A stretch of 64,000 nt of DNA, taken from NCBI GenBank assembly GCA_037447655.1, contig JBBHKE010003059.1, forward strand, positions 184,001 to 248,000, in the 5' to 3' direction. Positions 11,673 through 24,752 of the stretch are shown one piece after another. A program made the translations under genes and the position numbers. The notes below the pieces were generated by a model. The model was given only the letters and a program-made list of their open reading frames with translations, was not told the origin of the DNA and did not search any database. This stretch comes from Zygnema cylindricum. Lineage: Eukaryota; Streptophyta; Zygnematophyceae; Zygnematales; Zygnemataceae. Positions within the stretch are counted from its first letter, which is position 1, and every line of letters begins with the position of its first letter.

Positions 11673-14600
11673 TCTTCGATCCTTCTGGGCGGCTGTGGAG
11701 GAGGGCATGCGGAGGCGTCTGGCGAGAGAGAGGAGTGATGTCATCCTTCGAGCCCTTGTAAAACGTTTTTTTAACGACCGAGAGGTAACCTCGACTCTCG
11801 TCATGGACGCCCTTTACAGCGGTTGTCGGGAGCTTTTTTTGCAGTCGAAATTGAAAAAGAATGAGAAAAATGGAGTCGTGGGAGTGGGAGGAGGAGGGGT
11901 TTTGGCTTTGGGGAGCTCGAGTTGCGGAAACGGGAACGCTTCGGCAAAGAATTCGTCGCTGGGAAATAGTAGCAAGAGGAAAGGAGTTCAAATGGGAGGT
12001 AGTGAGGGAGTGAATGGAGTAAGTCAGGGAGTGGGAGCTTTCCCTTCTTCTTCTTCTACTTCTCCTCCTCCTCCTTCCCCCGTGGTTTGGATGGAGAAAG
12101 GTAATTTTGTATTGGCGGGAGATGTTTTGGTGCTTCTGGAGAGGGCGGTGGGAGAGACAATTCCGTCGTATAAGGAGGAGAAAGGCCCTCAAAGTCGTTC
12201 GAAGGTAAGTTTTTTTTTTTCCCCCCTTTTTGTTTTTTCTAAAAAGGTAGAAAGATTCCTTCAGATGCAGGTGTTCTTGAGGTTTTCTTGTCATGGTTTT
12301 TAAAGCTTAAACACCGAGAGAAAAAAAGCTTGAAATGTCATCTGAGACAGAAGAACGTCATTTGTTTATGATAAAAAACATTCTATGATGTGAATGTGAA
12401 GTTTATCGATGAAGAAAGAATTTGAAATTCGCTTAGGCGTATTTCTAGTCCTTTTTCTTTATTTCAAAAGGGTGTAATAATCTTTTTGTGGTACAGGCAA
12501 TTCTTTGACAGTGTATTTTGAGTGTTGTGGATACAGGAAATAGCAGTGGGTGTTATTGAAAAGAGATTTTCTGTTTTTTGTGGTACAGGAGATGGGAATG
12601 GACGAGGTGGGAAAGGAGGTGGTCGAGAGAGATGAGAGGAGACTGACAGAACTTGGGAGGAGGACAGTGGAAATGTTTGTTCTCACCCATCTTTTCAGGT
12701 AAACTCTTACTAGAAAACGGAACAAAATTCCCATTTTTATTTTCTTCAAGTTTTACTGGTGTATTGGTATTCTTTGTCATGATTTTAGTCGTGAACTCAA
12801 AAGGTCGTGTGGTAATCCATCACCATCTGTAGAAAAAGAACAATTGAAAACTGGGTAGAATACAAAAATTCAAAAACTTCATAAGGTTTAAAAAAAGTCT
12901 GAAAAGTCTCAGACATCCTTTTGAAAAGCTTCTAGAAACCGTAAAACAAATTAAACGAAGAGAAAACAAAACAAACACAAACAAACAAACAAAAAGGCTC
13001 TACGAATGCTAAAAGAGAGAAGCACACACACACAAAAAAAAAGATACGCACAAAAAATACATACGAAAAAGAAAAGAACTATGTTGTTTTTTTTCTTTTG
13101 TGGGCAGCAATCGAGTGGAGGTAGCATACAGAGAGGCAGTGGCTTTGAAGAGACAAGAGGAGCTGATAAGGGAGGAGGAGGCGGCTGAGGCAGCGGAGAG
13201 GGAATCCATGGCCAGGAGGGAACAGGCCGAACTGGAGAGGAGAAGCAAAAAGAAACAGGTGGAAAGGCTGGGATTTTATTAGGGCTTTCTCACCCTTTTT
13301 TTGGCCTTTTTAGGTTTTTTTTTGGTTCTTTTTGGGATTTCCTTCTTTTTTCATGTTTTTCACCTGAATTTTTGTAGATCCTTCCCGGAGGTTTTTCTGA
13401 GTTGTTTTTATGGTTTTGTAGGCTTTGTGAGATGAAGCCAGGAGAGTTTTTTTTTTTTTTTTTTTAGCTTTTTATGAATTGAGCCAAAGGCGGTGGCAGG
13501 TTTTATTTGAGATACTTTTGAGGGTGTTGTTACAGAACTTTTGAATACTACATGCTTGTATTCAAACTTTTCGAGGATGTTTTCTTTTTTAACTCCAAAA
13601 GACTGAATATTCTTTTTCGAATTTCCAGGCTAAACAACGGAAAAAAGACAGGAAGGAGAAGAAGGCAGCTGGAAGAACTGCTGTTGAGGAAGTAGATGTA
13701 GAGGGAGATGGAGAGGGAGAGGGAGAAAGTGAGAGGGTGCAACACGTGAATGGGAATCACATGGTAGGAGAGATAGCAACAGCAAATGAATGGGAGACTG
13801 TGAATGGAACATTAGAACAGAATGGACATAATGGGGGGGAGGAGGAGGAGGAGGAGGCAGATGAGTCAGAAGCCACAGTGGAGGAAGCTTCCAGAGAAGT
13901 TTCCGATAATGAGGTCAGTATAAGAGATAGTGAGGTTAGCACTACTCCCACCGAAGTCAGTTTGAGTCAGTCAATGGTACCTCAAATAGCAACTGGTGGA
14001 GGGAGAAGAGAGGAGGAAGGAAGAGAGGAGCGCTTGGCCACTAGTGTGGATGTGGGCGATGACGTAGGAGAGATTGGAGAGGTAGGAGACGGAGGAGAGG
14101 AAGGAGAAGCAGGAGTAAGAGGAGAGGGAGGAGAAGTACCTGTTTCGGTTGAAGAATTGGAGGTAGATTTACCGGAAAACTGTGGGGAAAGTCAAGAACT
14201 TTGTTCTCGCGAACTAAACGGACAATTGAACAGATTGCAACATGGGATAGACGGAGAGGCAGATGGAGAGGGAGAGACGATTTCTCGTAGGGGACTTCAT
14301 CATGATGAAGCTTCCTCCACTTGTTCGTCGGATTCTCTCCCTTCAATCCACATTAATGGGGGTTTAGGGGACCCATCTTTAAATCCCGGCACAAACGGAT
14401 TGGCTACGGAATTGAGGAGGAGTCGTCTTGTGGGAATGTAAGTGGCTATTAGAGTTTTTTGGCGGGTGGGGATGTATGTTTTGAAGGGTTTTTTAGAGTC
14501 TTTTATTACGCAGAAGTACATTCTATTGCTGGTGTTGTTCAGGATTGCTGAGTCTGTTGAAGGCTGAAATTGAGGAAGATTTTATAGGGACAGCTTTTTG

Positions 14601-17600
14601 TAGAAACCATATTCACCTTCTTTTTGTTTTTGTTTTGTGATAAAGCAAGAAAAGGTTATCCCTCTTTGAATCTTAATTTTGAATTGCAAATTTTTAATCA
14701 CATTTTTTAGCTGTAAGGACTTTGGGAAACGTTAAAGTCGATAATTGTAGGACCCAAAAAAACTGATTCCCCTAAGATTCTCCATAAATTTTCATGATTG
14801 TAAATTAAATCTTTAAACAAAAGCTCTATGGCACATTGATATTTTCACTATACTTATCATATGTGATTTTAACAAGAGCGTTTTCTGTTTGGTTAACAAA
14901 CCGAATTTTATCTGGTACAAGGCGCTTATACAGCTCCAATTCTTTGTAGAGTTTTTTGGGGTTTTTTTTTTTTTTCTTCTAAAGTTAGAAGTGCATTTTA
15001 TGGATACTCGTAAAACGTAATACCTAATAAATTTTGGATTTTCAGGGCGGAAAATTCTGATATTGACGAAGCTGGACCCAGTGGAACAAGTGTGAACGAT
15101 TCTCGTGGAGGAAACATAAATATGAATATAAATATGAATATGAATATCAGACACGAAGGAAACAATGACAATCCGAGTACGAGTTGCAATGGATTGGATG
15201 CCGATACAATTATTTTGTCGCTCAAGGAACGAGTTCAGTGGTTGGAACAAAGACTTCAGGAGAAGGTGGGCAACTTGAGTGCCTTTTTCTGGTTTTCTTT
15301 AAGTCTTTTGTTTCGAATTTTAAGGTTTTTATTAAGGCTAGATGTTTTGGTTTGGGATTGGAGGTTTAGCGTCTGTTACGTTGGAGTTTTCTGGCTTTTT
15401 TTTTCTTTTCAGAATTGCAGTATGTTTTTAGGTTTGAGTTTCTAGAGAAGGTAAGGAATGTTCTGTCTATTGGAATTTTTAACATTTTTTTGTTCTTACA
15501 TGGGGTTAGTTTTCATGAGAAAATGATATAATTGAAGGTAGTTGTGATTTCAGATGCTGGACAGGAATTGCCGTTTTTATGCTGGATTTGGGAGAGGACT
15601 TTTTGGAAAAAGTTTCTATTATCTATTAGCACCACAATTAAGTTACGTGTTTTAGGTTTTTCTGAGTATTTAGTTCGTCTGTGCTTGAATGGTTTTCTGA
15701 ATGGTGACTTTGGTCGATAGGACATCTGGAAACAAATGAATGGTGATTTTTGTCAGTAAGTTTAGTTTTTGTTTCCACGTTTTGAATCTTCGTCTTTTCC
15801 GATTTAGAAAGTTAAAAGGCTTTTTGATTTGAGTGAGGGTTATGTAACAGCCACCCCCAGTATGTATAATTGAGTTGAATTTTAAATATTGTTTGGTGAC
15901 AAAAGTTTAAAAATTCAAAAAATACACATCATTCTGCCATACGATGATAATATACTGTCCGCCAGTAGAAAGCTTTGAACCCTTACCCTTTCTAAACAAT
16001 AAGTCGCACAGTTCAAATCTCTTAAACATTCGTCGCCAAAAGTTGGAACGCAAACTAATAAATTAAAAAAAAAAAAAATCGATCAAATTTGTCTGCTGAA
16101 ATAGGCAACTTTGCTGAACCTGTCTTGTCTTTCCGCTTTTACAGTGGTGAATTTAATTTAGTATTGCGTAAATTTATAATCTGACAACCATGAATCTTAA
16201 CTGTAGTTCCTTCAGTTGTTAAAATCCTCCTCTAAAACTTTTTAAAGCCTGTTATATATTGAGCTCATTTGTCCCTCTTTTAATCTGTTTCTAAAATTTC
16301 AGGAAGAGGAAGTTCTTTTTTTGCAAGAGCAACTTAGACTGCAACACACAATAGATGGGCGAACTCTTCCAGGGAAAAAAATAAGTTTACGGTCAGAAGG
16401 ACAAGGGAATTCCCCAAATTTTGAACCTGGGTTTTCCCAAATGAGTACATCTCAAAATAGAGGAGATAATACTGATTTTATTCAGGCAGATAAAGGAAAC
16501 AGGAGTCCTTCTCATGGGCAAGTTCTCCCTGGAAGAGGAGGTGGAGGTGGAGGTGGAGGTGGAGGAGGAAGACAACTGACAAAGGGGATAATTAACCCAA
16601 TTCTTATGGGAAATGGAGCAAGGACAGGAAATGGGATAAATCCATCTTTACAAATGGGTAGAACACGAGAGGGAGAGTCTAACGGAGAGGGCTCCGCACA
16701 GACAAGAGGAGGTGGAGGGTGGAATAAAAGAGGAGAGATGAACAATGTTGGCGGAGTTGTCCGACCTCCGAGGCCTACCTTAAATGGTATGGATTTTGGA
16801 GCTTCCGGGTTAGGAAATGGGATGGGTCCACGATCGCTTAGTATGTCTGTGGGAGTAGGGAGAGAAGCCGAGGTCATGGGAGGACAGGGGAGAGCTCATA
16901 TGGGAAGTTCCTCGTCTTCGCATTCTTCTTCAGGAGTCAATCTAGTAAGATCCCTTAGTTTTGGAGGTCATATGGGTAATGAAATCCACGCTAATTCAGT
17001 GGGTCAGTCTCCGATTTCTTATCGTAGTGTGATTGTGGGACCTCCCAGAGGAGGAGGAGGAGGAGGAGGTGGAGGAGGAGGAGCAGGAGGAGGAATTGTA
17101 CGGACAGGGGGAATTGGGGTTCAGGGAATTTCTCAAATGGACATGGTAGGAAGGCACGGAGGAGGAAAGAATTCATCAATGTTAACTTCTCCTCCAAGAA
17201 CTCCTCTACAAAGGATGTTACCGAGGGAAGGCGGAGAACAACCTTGTAGCCCAGAGACCAATATGTCATTTGGACTGAGATCTGAGATGAATAGGGAGAG
17301 AGAGGCAACAATGGCTTCTCCTCCTCCTACTTCATCGTCTTCCTCTATGCCTCTACCGCCCTCCTCTTCTCCACTTAATAACGCCATCAAAGGACAGAGA
17401 AGTGTAAGTGATGAGAGTGGAGGAGGGAGAAAGGGAGGACTGGAAGATGTATTGACTGGAAATACTGGCATTACTTTTGGAACGGTAGGTTCTGAGGGAC
17501 TCGGTTCTCTCAGTTCCGCAAAAGAGGGAGAGGAAATACGGAAGTTCGGAAACTCAGAGGAAATGCATACAACATTCGGAAATTCAGAGGAGATTCGGTC

Positions 17601-18156
17601 GGTGGTGGGAGTTTTAGGTGAATCTGGTTCGTCCACTTGGCGAGAATCTTCAAATTCTCGAGAGAGTGACAACTCGTTGATACAAAACGGTATGGAATCG
17701 AACTTACCCGAAGATTTTCCCCATTTAGCTCTTATAAATGATTTACTGGACGAAGATTTGCAGGCAGGGACAAGATCGGGAGTTTTTTCCTCAGAGGTTC
17801 CTTTTTATAGAACTCACTCTAGAAGCAATAGTATTCATGGGAGAGGAGGAGAGAACGGTCACGGGAAGGGAATGGGAGAATCGGGAGGAGGAGAGAGTGA
17901 GATTCTTATGTGGGGAAATTCGGAGGAGGAAATCGGTCGAGTGATGACTAATCCTCAAGGATTTGGAAGGGAGAGAGGAGAGGATGGGAGAGGAGGAGGG
18001 GTAGGAGGGATAGGAGCGATAGGAGGGATAGGAGGGATGGGAGGGAGGGGAGGGAGAGGAGGGAGAGAATTGGACGAGTCCGATGGGAATTTAGGAAAGG
18101 TTTGTGGAAATAGTAGGTCTTCTCACAATGTAGGTCAACCAATGTTCGGCTATTAA
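11673..18156 (+). CDS. TRAF/MUSE13-14-like protein, C-terminal coiled-coil part
   Basis: Six exons: 11673-12204, 12589-12698, 13108-13258, 13629-14437, 15046-15265 and 16303-18156. All junctions are GT-AG and in phase, with stop TAA at 18154. From the first ATG (11707) the protein has about 1213 residues. Conserved blocks match plant MATH/TRAF proteins that act in immune-receptor turnover and autophagy: RRRLARERSDVIL, FFNDREVTSTLVMDALYSG, EKGPQSRSK, ERDERRLTELGRRTVEMFV, NRVEVAYREAVALKRQEELI and a lysine-rich coiled coil. A long glycine/serine-rich, probably disordered tail follows, with a short coiled-coil segment (LSLKERVQWLEQRLQEKEEE) at the exon 5/6 join. No MATH domain was found upstream. 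Family-like residues (FWAAVEEGM) precede the first ATG, so either an upstream exon is missing from view or the N terminus was lost. Poly-Gly runs encoded by GGA repeats are present. Confidence 0.85.
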
Positions 18157-20123
18157 AATCCTATCTCCTGCACAAAAGGTTTTTTTTTTTCCTTCGATGG
18201 GAATGCATCGATAGTAGAAAGTTCCCATTTAAAAAAAAATAAAAAAATTGAGAAGTAAGAATGTTCGATTCACCTGGGTTTTATAGGTGTGTTTTTTGTC
18301 GCCACAAAGCCTGTGGGAAAATGGACGATGTTTTTTTTTCTTTCAAAAAATGGTTTTTATTTGTTTCTACTGTCTCCATGTGAAAGGCTGTCGTGTTATT
18401 TACGGAGTGAAATGGAGCCTTTCCATTAGCTCCCATTTTCTATATCACTTTTTCTTTTTCTTCTCCTTTTCCTTTTCCCTTTTTTCTTTTCCTTTTCCTT
18501 TTTCTTTTTTCTTTTTTCAATTTCATCTGTAACATTCCAAGATATCTTGGAGTGCGTTTTGGTATCTTTTTTTCTTCAATCTTTTTTAGCTTTTTATTTC
18601 TTAGTTCAAATGTGCAAAAACAATTGGAAACATTATAGGTGGTTGGGTCATACTATACGGGTGATATGCGATACAATATGGGGTAACTGCATATAGTGTT
18701 TCCAACTGTTATCGCACATCTGAATTACTGTTTTTTTGGAGTGTGAACTCAATGCTATACTTTTAGTCAATAATAAATTGTTATATTTTCGAAACAATCT
18801 AACCGAATTAATATGATTGATGCGATTAATATTATTATTATGATCGATACGGCTTATAATACGGTTAATATGATTAATATCGCCACAGTTAGAGTTCGTA
18901 CTAAATCTGTTAAAATAAGGATTTTGTTAAAATCATTAATGTGCATCGAAATTGTGTGTCGGTATTTTAAAGTTCCTCGATCTTCTCTAAATGGTGTCGA
19001 GGTTTACCGTTTGTGGAACCAAGGATCAATGAAGAGATTTTAGTCAAATCAGATCAAAGATTTGTAAGATACTTATTTTTCTTTTTCTAAAACTGACAAC
19101 TGGAAAATCACACAAGGATTTATGTGAATATGACTGTTTTTTTAGAATGTTTAATATATATTGATCTTCGTTAAAGCTGGCTTATGTGTTTTTTTTTTTT
19201 TTTTTTTTAATTATATTCCCAGTAATGACGAAACCAGCCGAGCATCTGACGAAGTGGATAAGGTAATAATTTAAAACAGTGTTTAATTTAGATATCATTA
19301 AATTTTGCGACTTAAAACTTATTATGTTATATTACTAGATACACTCAGATATTAATTAAGATAATAACCTGAAAACAGCCCAGTTGAGTAAATGGATACA
19401 AAAGAAAAAGAAAGGAAAAGCTGAAACGAAACCAAAAGAATTCATTAAAAAAAAAAAACAATCTACTTAAATACATATAAACAAATGCACAAAAAATTTT
19501 ACCAACAAAAGATGACAAACTAATGAAGGATGCGGAAAAGGACAACTGACACAAAAGACAAAAATGAATACCAAAAACTTAAAAACCAAACAAGACCCTA
19601 AACAAAAATATAAAGCCCCTATAGCAATTTTTGTAATAGAAACAACTTTTTTTTTCGATAAAACATAGACACAAGTGTTACCAGTGTCACACAATGGACA
19701 AGAGAAATGTGAAGATGTAAACAACGATGGTCACATTTTGCTAGGCCTTCTAGGGGGGGAGGGAGGGAGAGAGAGAGAGAAAAAGATTTTGGAATTATTA
19801 AGTGATACAAAACTTGTAGGACTCCACAATGTATCTTTTTAGAGGAGATTAACTATTCGAATTAGACTTAGTTAAAAAAAGAAAAAAAAAAGCGTGACAG
19901 TAAACTATTTGAGTACATCGAAACAAACAAAGGATAGGCAAAAAAGAAACATGCATAGAAACAATAAAAAAGAAAAGCGGGTAAAAAAGAAACTAAAACG
20001 ACAGCAAAAGAGACATGGAAACGGATAAAAAGTTTTAAACATATCCAAAAAAAAGACTACCGAACCGACCTTCAAAATAGAAAAAAAAAAAAAAAAAAAA
20101 AAAACATATATGCTAATTAATCA
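18157..20123. other. 3' UTR and intergenic sequence
   Basis: Immediately after the TAA is a T-rich region with aataaaaaaa-like stretches (18230-18250) that could carry the poly(A) signal, then TTTTCC repeats (18450-18530). Beyond about 18600 the DNA is AT-rich with A/T homopolymers (19188-19208, 20080-20104). Nothing else was recognised, including the missing 3' exons of the GT61-like gene that one would expect on the minus strand here. Confidence 0.5.
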
Positions 20124-20831
20124 CTAAGGGTGAACTTCCATTAAAGGAAAAGTGGGGTTGTTTACTGGACGTCGTACTATTTCGTACAGATTCGTACCAT
20201 TTATTTAATTTTGTTAGACGAAACATGTTAACTTCATGGCTCCAATATTATAGGCGTAAGTATCGACCGTTGGATGTTTCACTTTTTTAGATTCGCGAAG
20301 CAATCGCGCACATCGTCCAGTGTGAAGTGACTCTCCTAGGCGAGCAGAGTTTCTTCACACTGGTCGTGTACCATTGGTACACATGAAAAAAAAATATATA
20401 TATATATATATCCACCACCAACACGCGAAGAGAAACGAACTTGTCGCACATGCAATGTGCCTTCGGTGTATGCAGGTCGACCGAAACATCCTCGCACGCT
20501 CCTTTTGACATCCGTTGACCATCAAAGTTTGCGGGGCCTTTTTGCCATTCCGTTTCGAATTTTTTATTTTCAATTTCAAAATTAAAATTTGGTTGCAAAA
20601 TTTTCGTACGAAGCATTAACTACCTCCTCTCGTACAAATTTTATATACAAATTTTCAATTTGAAGAACATTTTTAGATTTTAAGAATCTGAATACTAGCC
20701 TACGTGGCCGTCAATCATAATTGAGAAACGATGTTTACAGGCACGACATAATGGAACGTCGTGCCATTAAACACTAGAAATAGACGACTCCGCATGTTTA
20801 CTGGGACCGCCTAATGGAGAACAATCCTAAG
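20124..20831. mobile_element. Family B TIR element, copy 1
   Basis: About 708 bp. It begins ctaagggtgaacttccatta and ends with a degenerate inverted copy (cctaatgg..ctaag). Interior blocks match copy 2 at 61551-62260 in the same order: agtggggtt, tttcgtac, ggcgtaa, atcaaagtttg, cctacgtg, ttacag/tttacagg. A (TA)n tract and a fresh left-end-like motif at 20827-20850 interrupt or follow it. No transposase is visible, so it is non-autonomous. Confidence 0.65.
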
Positions 20832-22090
20832 GGTGAATTTCCATTAAGACGTTCTGTAATTATACGACCAACATTACAACATGCCACAATTTGAACGAAG
20901 TTCCATTGCGGAGAGTCTGTAATCCACGTGTTGATAATTTACTGTTACCTTGTGAGTTAAGATCGAATATTGAAAATCGTCAATGATTTTCACACCGACC
21001 AAGAATCTTCATTTGCGTACCATGTACGTCCGTACTAGGTCATCGTTTAACATAACTTTTATACTCTATGAAGACGCCTTGTCAAATACCACCTCATTTT
21101 TAGGGTTACTGTTTTTTCGCGTGAAAAATGAGCGTTGCTAGAAATAGCATGACGAATGTGCGTTACGACATTTCGTTTGTATTTTATGTTGGATTTTTGA
21201 ATGCGTATATCGTGTGTGATTTTATTTTATTTCTGTTGGTTGCCATCTTGACACTAATGCTCATTATCCAACGTGTTGCGACTCAAATTTTTATGTAACT
21301 AGTAAATCAATGCCCGTTACACGGGCAAAGTTCGTGTTGTGTGTGTTAAAGGTTGTATAGAGTTTTTGTACTCTATATATTTGGGAACAACTAGACCGCC
21401 AATCGTTATTAGTGTAGTGTTTTTTTTCTATTCTCAAATAGCGTAGCTTATTATATTTTTTCCTTTACGCCATTTAGGGTTATTTTCCAAGTAACGTACA
21501 AAATGAAAGGACGTTGTCGTTTAAATAGTGTGGTGTACGGTACGTGTCAGACTGTACAAATTTGTACCTTTTTAAGTGAAAAGGTATAATTAATGAGTTT
21601 TAGTAACCGCGAACGCACGAGAATGTGCGCTATAAAAAAGGGATAAAATTGGGTTGTCAAATATCACGTTCATGAAACTGTGAGACCTCCATAAGTCCTC
21701 AGAGTGGACAGCTTCCAAGAAGCCTCTAGGATAACCCTGACCCCTTTGTGTTTCAGCAAAAATATTTAATTTGATTCGATATAATGCTATTTACATCTTT
21801 TAGAGTATCCGGATAAAATTTGCAATCTCCGTAATAAATGTCTGAATATCTACACATCAACAAAAGTTCCAGAAACCGATAATCGCTACTTTCTAATTCA
21901 ATACATTATTGAATCTTATTCAAGTGAAAAGAATCTCTCTCTCTCTCTCTCTTCTTTTTTTCTGTTGATCAGGGAAAATGTTTACAATTTAGTTTTCTTT
22001 CCACTGTTGGAAATCTTCTTTCCAATGTCAATTGTTTCAATGATATAAAGAACCATTTTCAAAAACTTTCTCAAAAATAAAAAAAATTAC
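20832..22090. other. Intergenic, with half of a foldback element
   Basis: Positions about 21398-21660 carry one arm of the family seen complete at 46181-47109: cgccaatcgttatta, tttttcctttacgcc, the agtgtggtgtacgg motif and gtgcgctataaaaaaggg. The opposite arm is absent. A (CT)n run lies at 21934-21952. No gene was recognised; the expected continuation of the GT61-like gene is not visible here. Confidence 0.45.
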
Positions 22091-23624
22091 CTGCCAATAT
22101 CCAGCAGTTCCCAACTTATGTTTCATTTCTGTAACCATTTTATCCTCGCGCCATTGTCCGGATTCATCGGTCAAATAATTTCTTGTGAATATTTTCTCTT
22201 TTTTAGAACTTTCCACCATTATTTTAGAAACCATCACCGAAAGATCCAGAATCAGTCGATTTCTCCCTCGATTCTTTGACTGTTTCTATGTTACTTGAAA
22301 TTGAAAATTCCGTTCTATCGGAGGACAACGACGACTCCTTTTTTCGTAAATTTTCCGATTCTCTTTCACTTGTTTCCTTCAAATTTGAAATCTCGGAAGA
22401 ATTTACACTTCTGAGAATGAACTGCCAGAGACTTCCCATGGCCAAATGATCCCCTTTTCTCGGATAAGGTTTAATTTTTTCCAGTTTTCTCGAAGTATTT
22501 AATGTATCCGATACCAAAATTAAAAAATTTAATCGTTGATGTAAACGGATATCTCCTTCCATAACACAAAAATCTGTACGGCCATTTGACCGATTGCAAA
22601 AAAAGGTGTCCTTCGGTGGTTCAAAACCTGCGATTTTTTTTTTTCAATGACAAAAAAAAATCATTTTAGAAAAAAATTATGTTTGAAAAACAGATGCATT
22701 TGAAAAACAACACAAAGCATATTTCTAAGAAGGAAATTAGACTGCAACAAAAAAAAAAACGTTTGATAAATTGATATCTTTTCACAAGAAAATTAGGAAT
22801 TGGTGTCAAAAGGGCAAAATGCCCAAATGTCAAAGTTGTTAAAAAAATCCATTATGTTGTTTCTTATATAACAAAAAATAGAGAAATGAAACAACAGTTT
22901 CCCAAATGAAAAAAAGAATCAATAAATGAACTGATTTCAAAGGCCAGCCCTACAAATATTTGATAACATAATTGATGATAAAAATGGATGTAAACGTATA
23001 ATAAGTTCAATTCAACAAAAATAAACACTAAATAAAATTTCGATCCAACTCTTTACCCCTAAAAAAAGCAAAAAGTGTGGCTAATCCTCCTACGTCCGAA
23101 AAAAAGAAAAGAAAAGGACACCGAGTACCGCAACTAGCGTTACTTTTTTTTTTTTGCCACTTAAAAAAAAGAATTTTCTCCGTCAACACCTGTGTCCAAT
23201 TTATATTCATTTTTTGGGAGAGATTCAATAATTGAAATGTAAAAATTGTACCTTTCCATCGCAACCGTCGGATTAATAATCTGACAAGTGTGCACGGAGA
23301 AAAAATGGCTTTAAAGGACAAAGAAGCCGTATCAACGCTATAAGTGATACAAGGTGTACAAGGGGAGGGGAGGAGAAGTACTCAGGGAAGAAGAGGGTGA
23401 GGGTCAGGCGTTGATGTTTTCCCAAAAATAAAATTGTTCAGAGGCTAAGAAATTCTGAAAACCTCTAAAACTCTAAAACCCCGAAGGAAAACCCGGAAAA
23501 ACCCCCCAAAACACCTCCAAAAAAGCACTAGAAATTCCTAAAGGAAACCTAAAAAAAAGAACCAGTGGATGTAATTTAGGTTTACAATATGCCAGGAAGT
23601 TTCAGCCCATTGAATATGAAAAAT

Positions 23625-23695
<71 letters not shown>

Positions 23696-24752
23696 TTCAA
23701 TTGAAAGAAATTCTTGTTTGTGTGCAGGTGCTAATTGTTATTGACCTCATTTGTACGGAAAAAATGCAAATGTTATTGGCCTAGATTGTACGGAAATGTT
23801 TGAATGTCTTTGACCATGTTTGTACGGAAATGTTGAAATGTTATTTTCCTTAATGAACGCAATTTCTAAAATGTATTTTACCTTTTTTCTGCGAAATGTT
23901 TAAATGTGTTTGACTTTATTTGTAAGGAAGTATCCACATGTACAGAAATATTTCTATGTTACGGAAATGTTGAAATGTAATTGACCTTTTCGTACGGAAA
24001 TGTTTAAAATTTGTTGATCTTTGTGTACGGAAATTTTTTCTATGATACTGACCTTTTTCGGGTGATGCTGTTCCCATTTGTAAATAGGAATTATCCTTGA
24101 TTTCTGCCTTCTCATTGGACGAGAGATTTAGCTCCTTTTTTTCGTCCAGAGTACCATCGGTTTTTTTTTGTGGGGCAGCACTTTGAAACTTTTCCGACCT
24201 GCCCGAATAAAAATCCTTCCGTATAATTTGGACACGTTCCACATTTTTGTGGATCTTATGTCTGAAAAACCACCAACCTGTAGAGAAAAAAAAAAAAAAA
24301 ATGAGAAAAATATCATTTAGGATTTACTTAATTAACAATAGTTAGGATTTATTAATTCAGGAAGACCACGAATACATTTAAATCATTTATTATTATTATT
24401 TTTTTATATTTTAGGTGATAAATTTAACATGTCATGCTATAAATTCAATCTCAAAATAATCCACAAAAGAGTAAGAAAACGAAAAAAACCAACCAAAAGA
24501 ACAAAAAAAAAATTCTAAAAATTATTATAAAAAATAAAATTTTAGGTTTAGGGAATTAGATTTCACAAATTTACCCAATGTGTATGCGAGAAAACCGAGT
24601 AGTGATCCTAACATTAACGTATATATTATTCGAGATACGAATTTTTTGGAATAGCTATTAATTCGTGTCCATTTTCTCTGCCGAATAATATCTGCCGCAA
24701 TTTCTATTTTTTTTGTGGCTTGAAGCACATTTTTGGAAATTATAACTGCCAT
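22091..24752 (-). CDS. GT61-like glycosyltransferase, 5' part only
   Basis: Three minus-strand exons: 24752-24575, 24277-24053 and 22627-22091. Both introns are GT-AG and phase 1. ATG at 24752 opens a type II membrane topology: about 45 cytosolic residues rich in K/R, a transmembrane helix (IIYTLMLGSLLGFLAYTLG) and a charged stem. Exon 3 then encodes the hallmark N-terminal block of plant GT61 enzymes, TFFCNRSNGRTDFCVMEGDI followed by RLH, and the IKPYPRKGDHLAM motif. GT61 enzymes are Golgi beta-xylosyl/arabinosyl/GlcNAc transferases of N-glycans and xylans. Oddities: a one-base frame change near 22230 separates DSGSFGDG from the terminal stretch ending HKLGTAGYWQ, which runs into a donor at 22089-22090. 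The downstream catalytic exons were not found before the next gene. The gene is truncated, or those exons lie beyond long introns I cannot resolve. Confidence 0.65.
23125..23359. mobile_element. Family A MITE inside GT61-like intron
   Basis: Left end gcaactagcgtta, interior tgccactt and ttctccgtcaacacctgtg, mirrored by tgtgcacggagaaaaa and the right end gataca-aggtgta. Diverged copy, about 235 bp, in the second intron. Confidence 0.6.
23626..23692. repeat. (AT)n microsatellite
   Basis: About 33 AT dinucleotides in the second intron of the GT61-like gene. Confidence 0.97.
23735..24045 (+). repeat. Degenerate tandem repeat with TTTGTACGGAAATGTT core
   Basis: Seven or so copies of a 36-45 bp unit built around ttgacc..tttgtacggaaatgttgaaatgtta, diverged from each other, filling the 5' end of intron 2 of the GT61-like gene. 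Confidence 0.7.

Noticed and set aside
11491-12294. Minus-strand 267-residue frame
   Set aside because: Shadow of exon 1 of the TRAF-like gene, which has clear splice sites and homology on the + strand.
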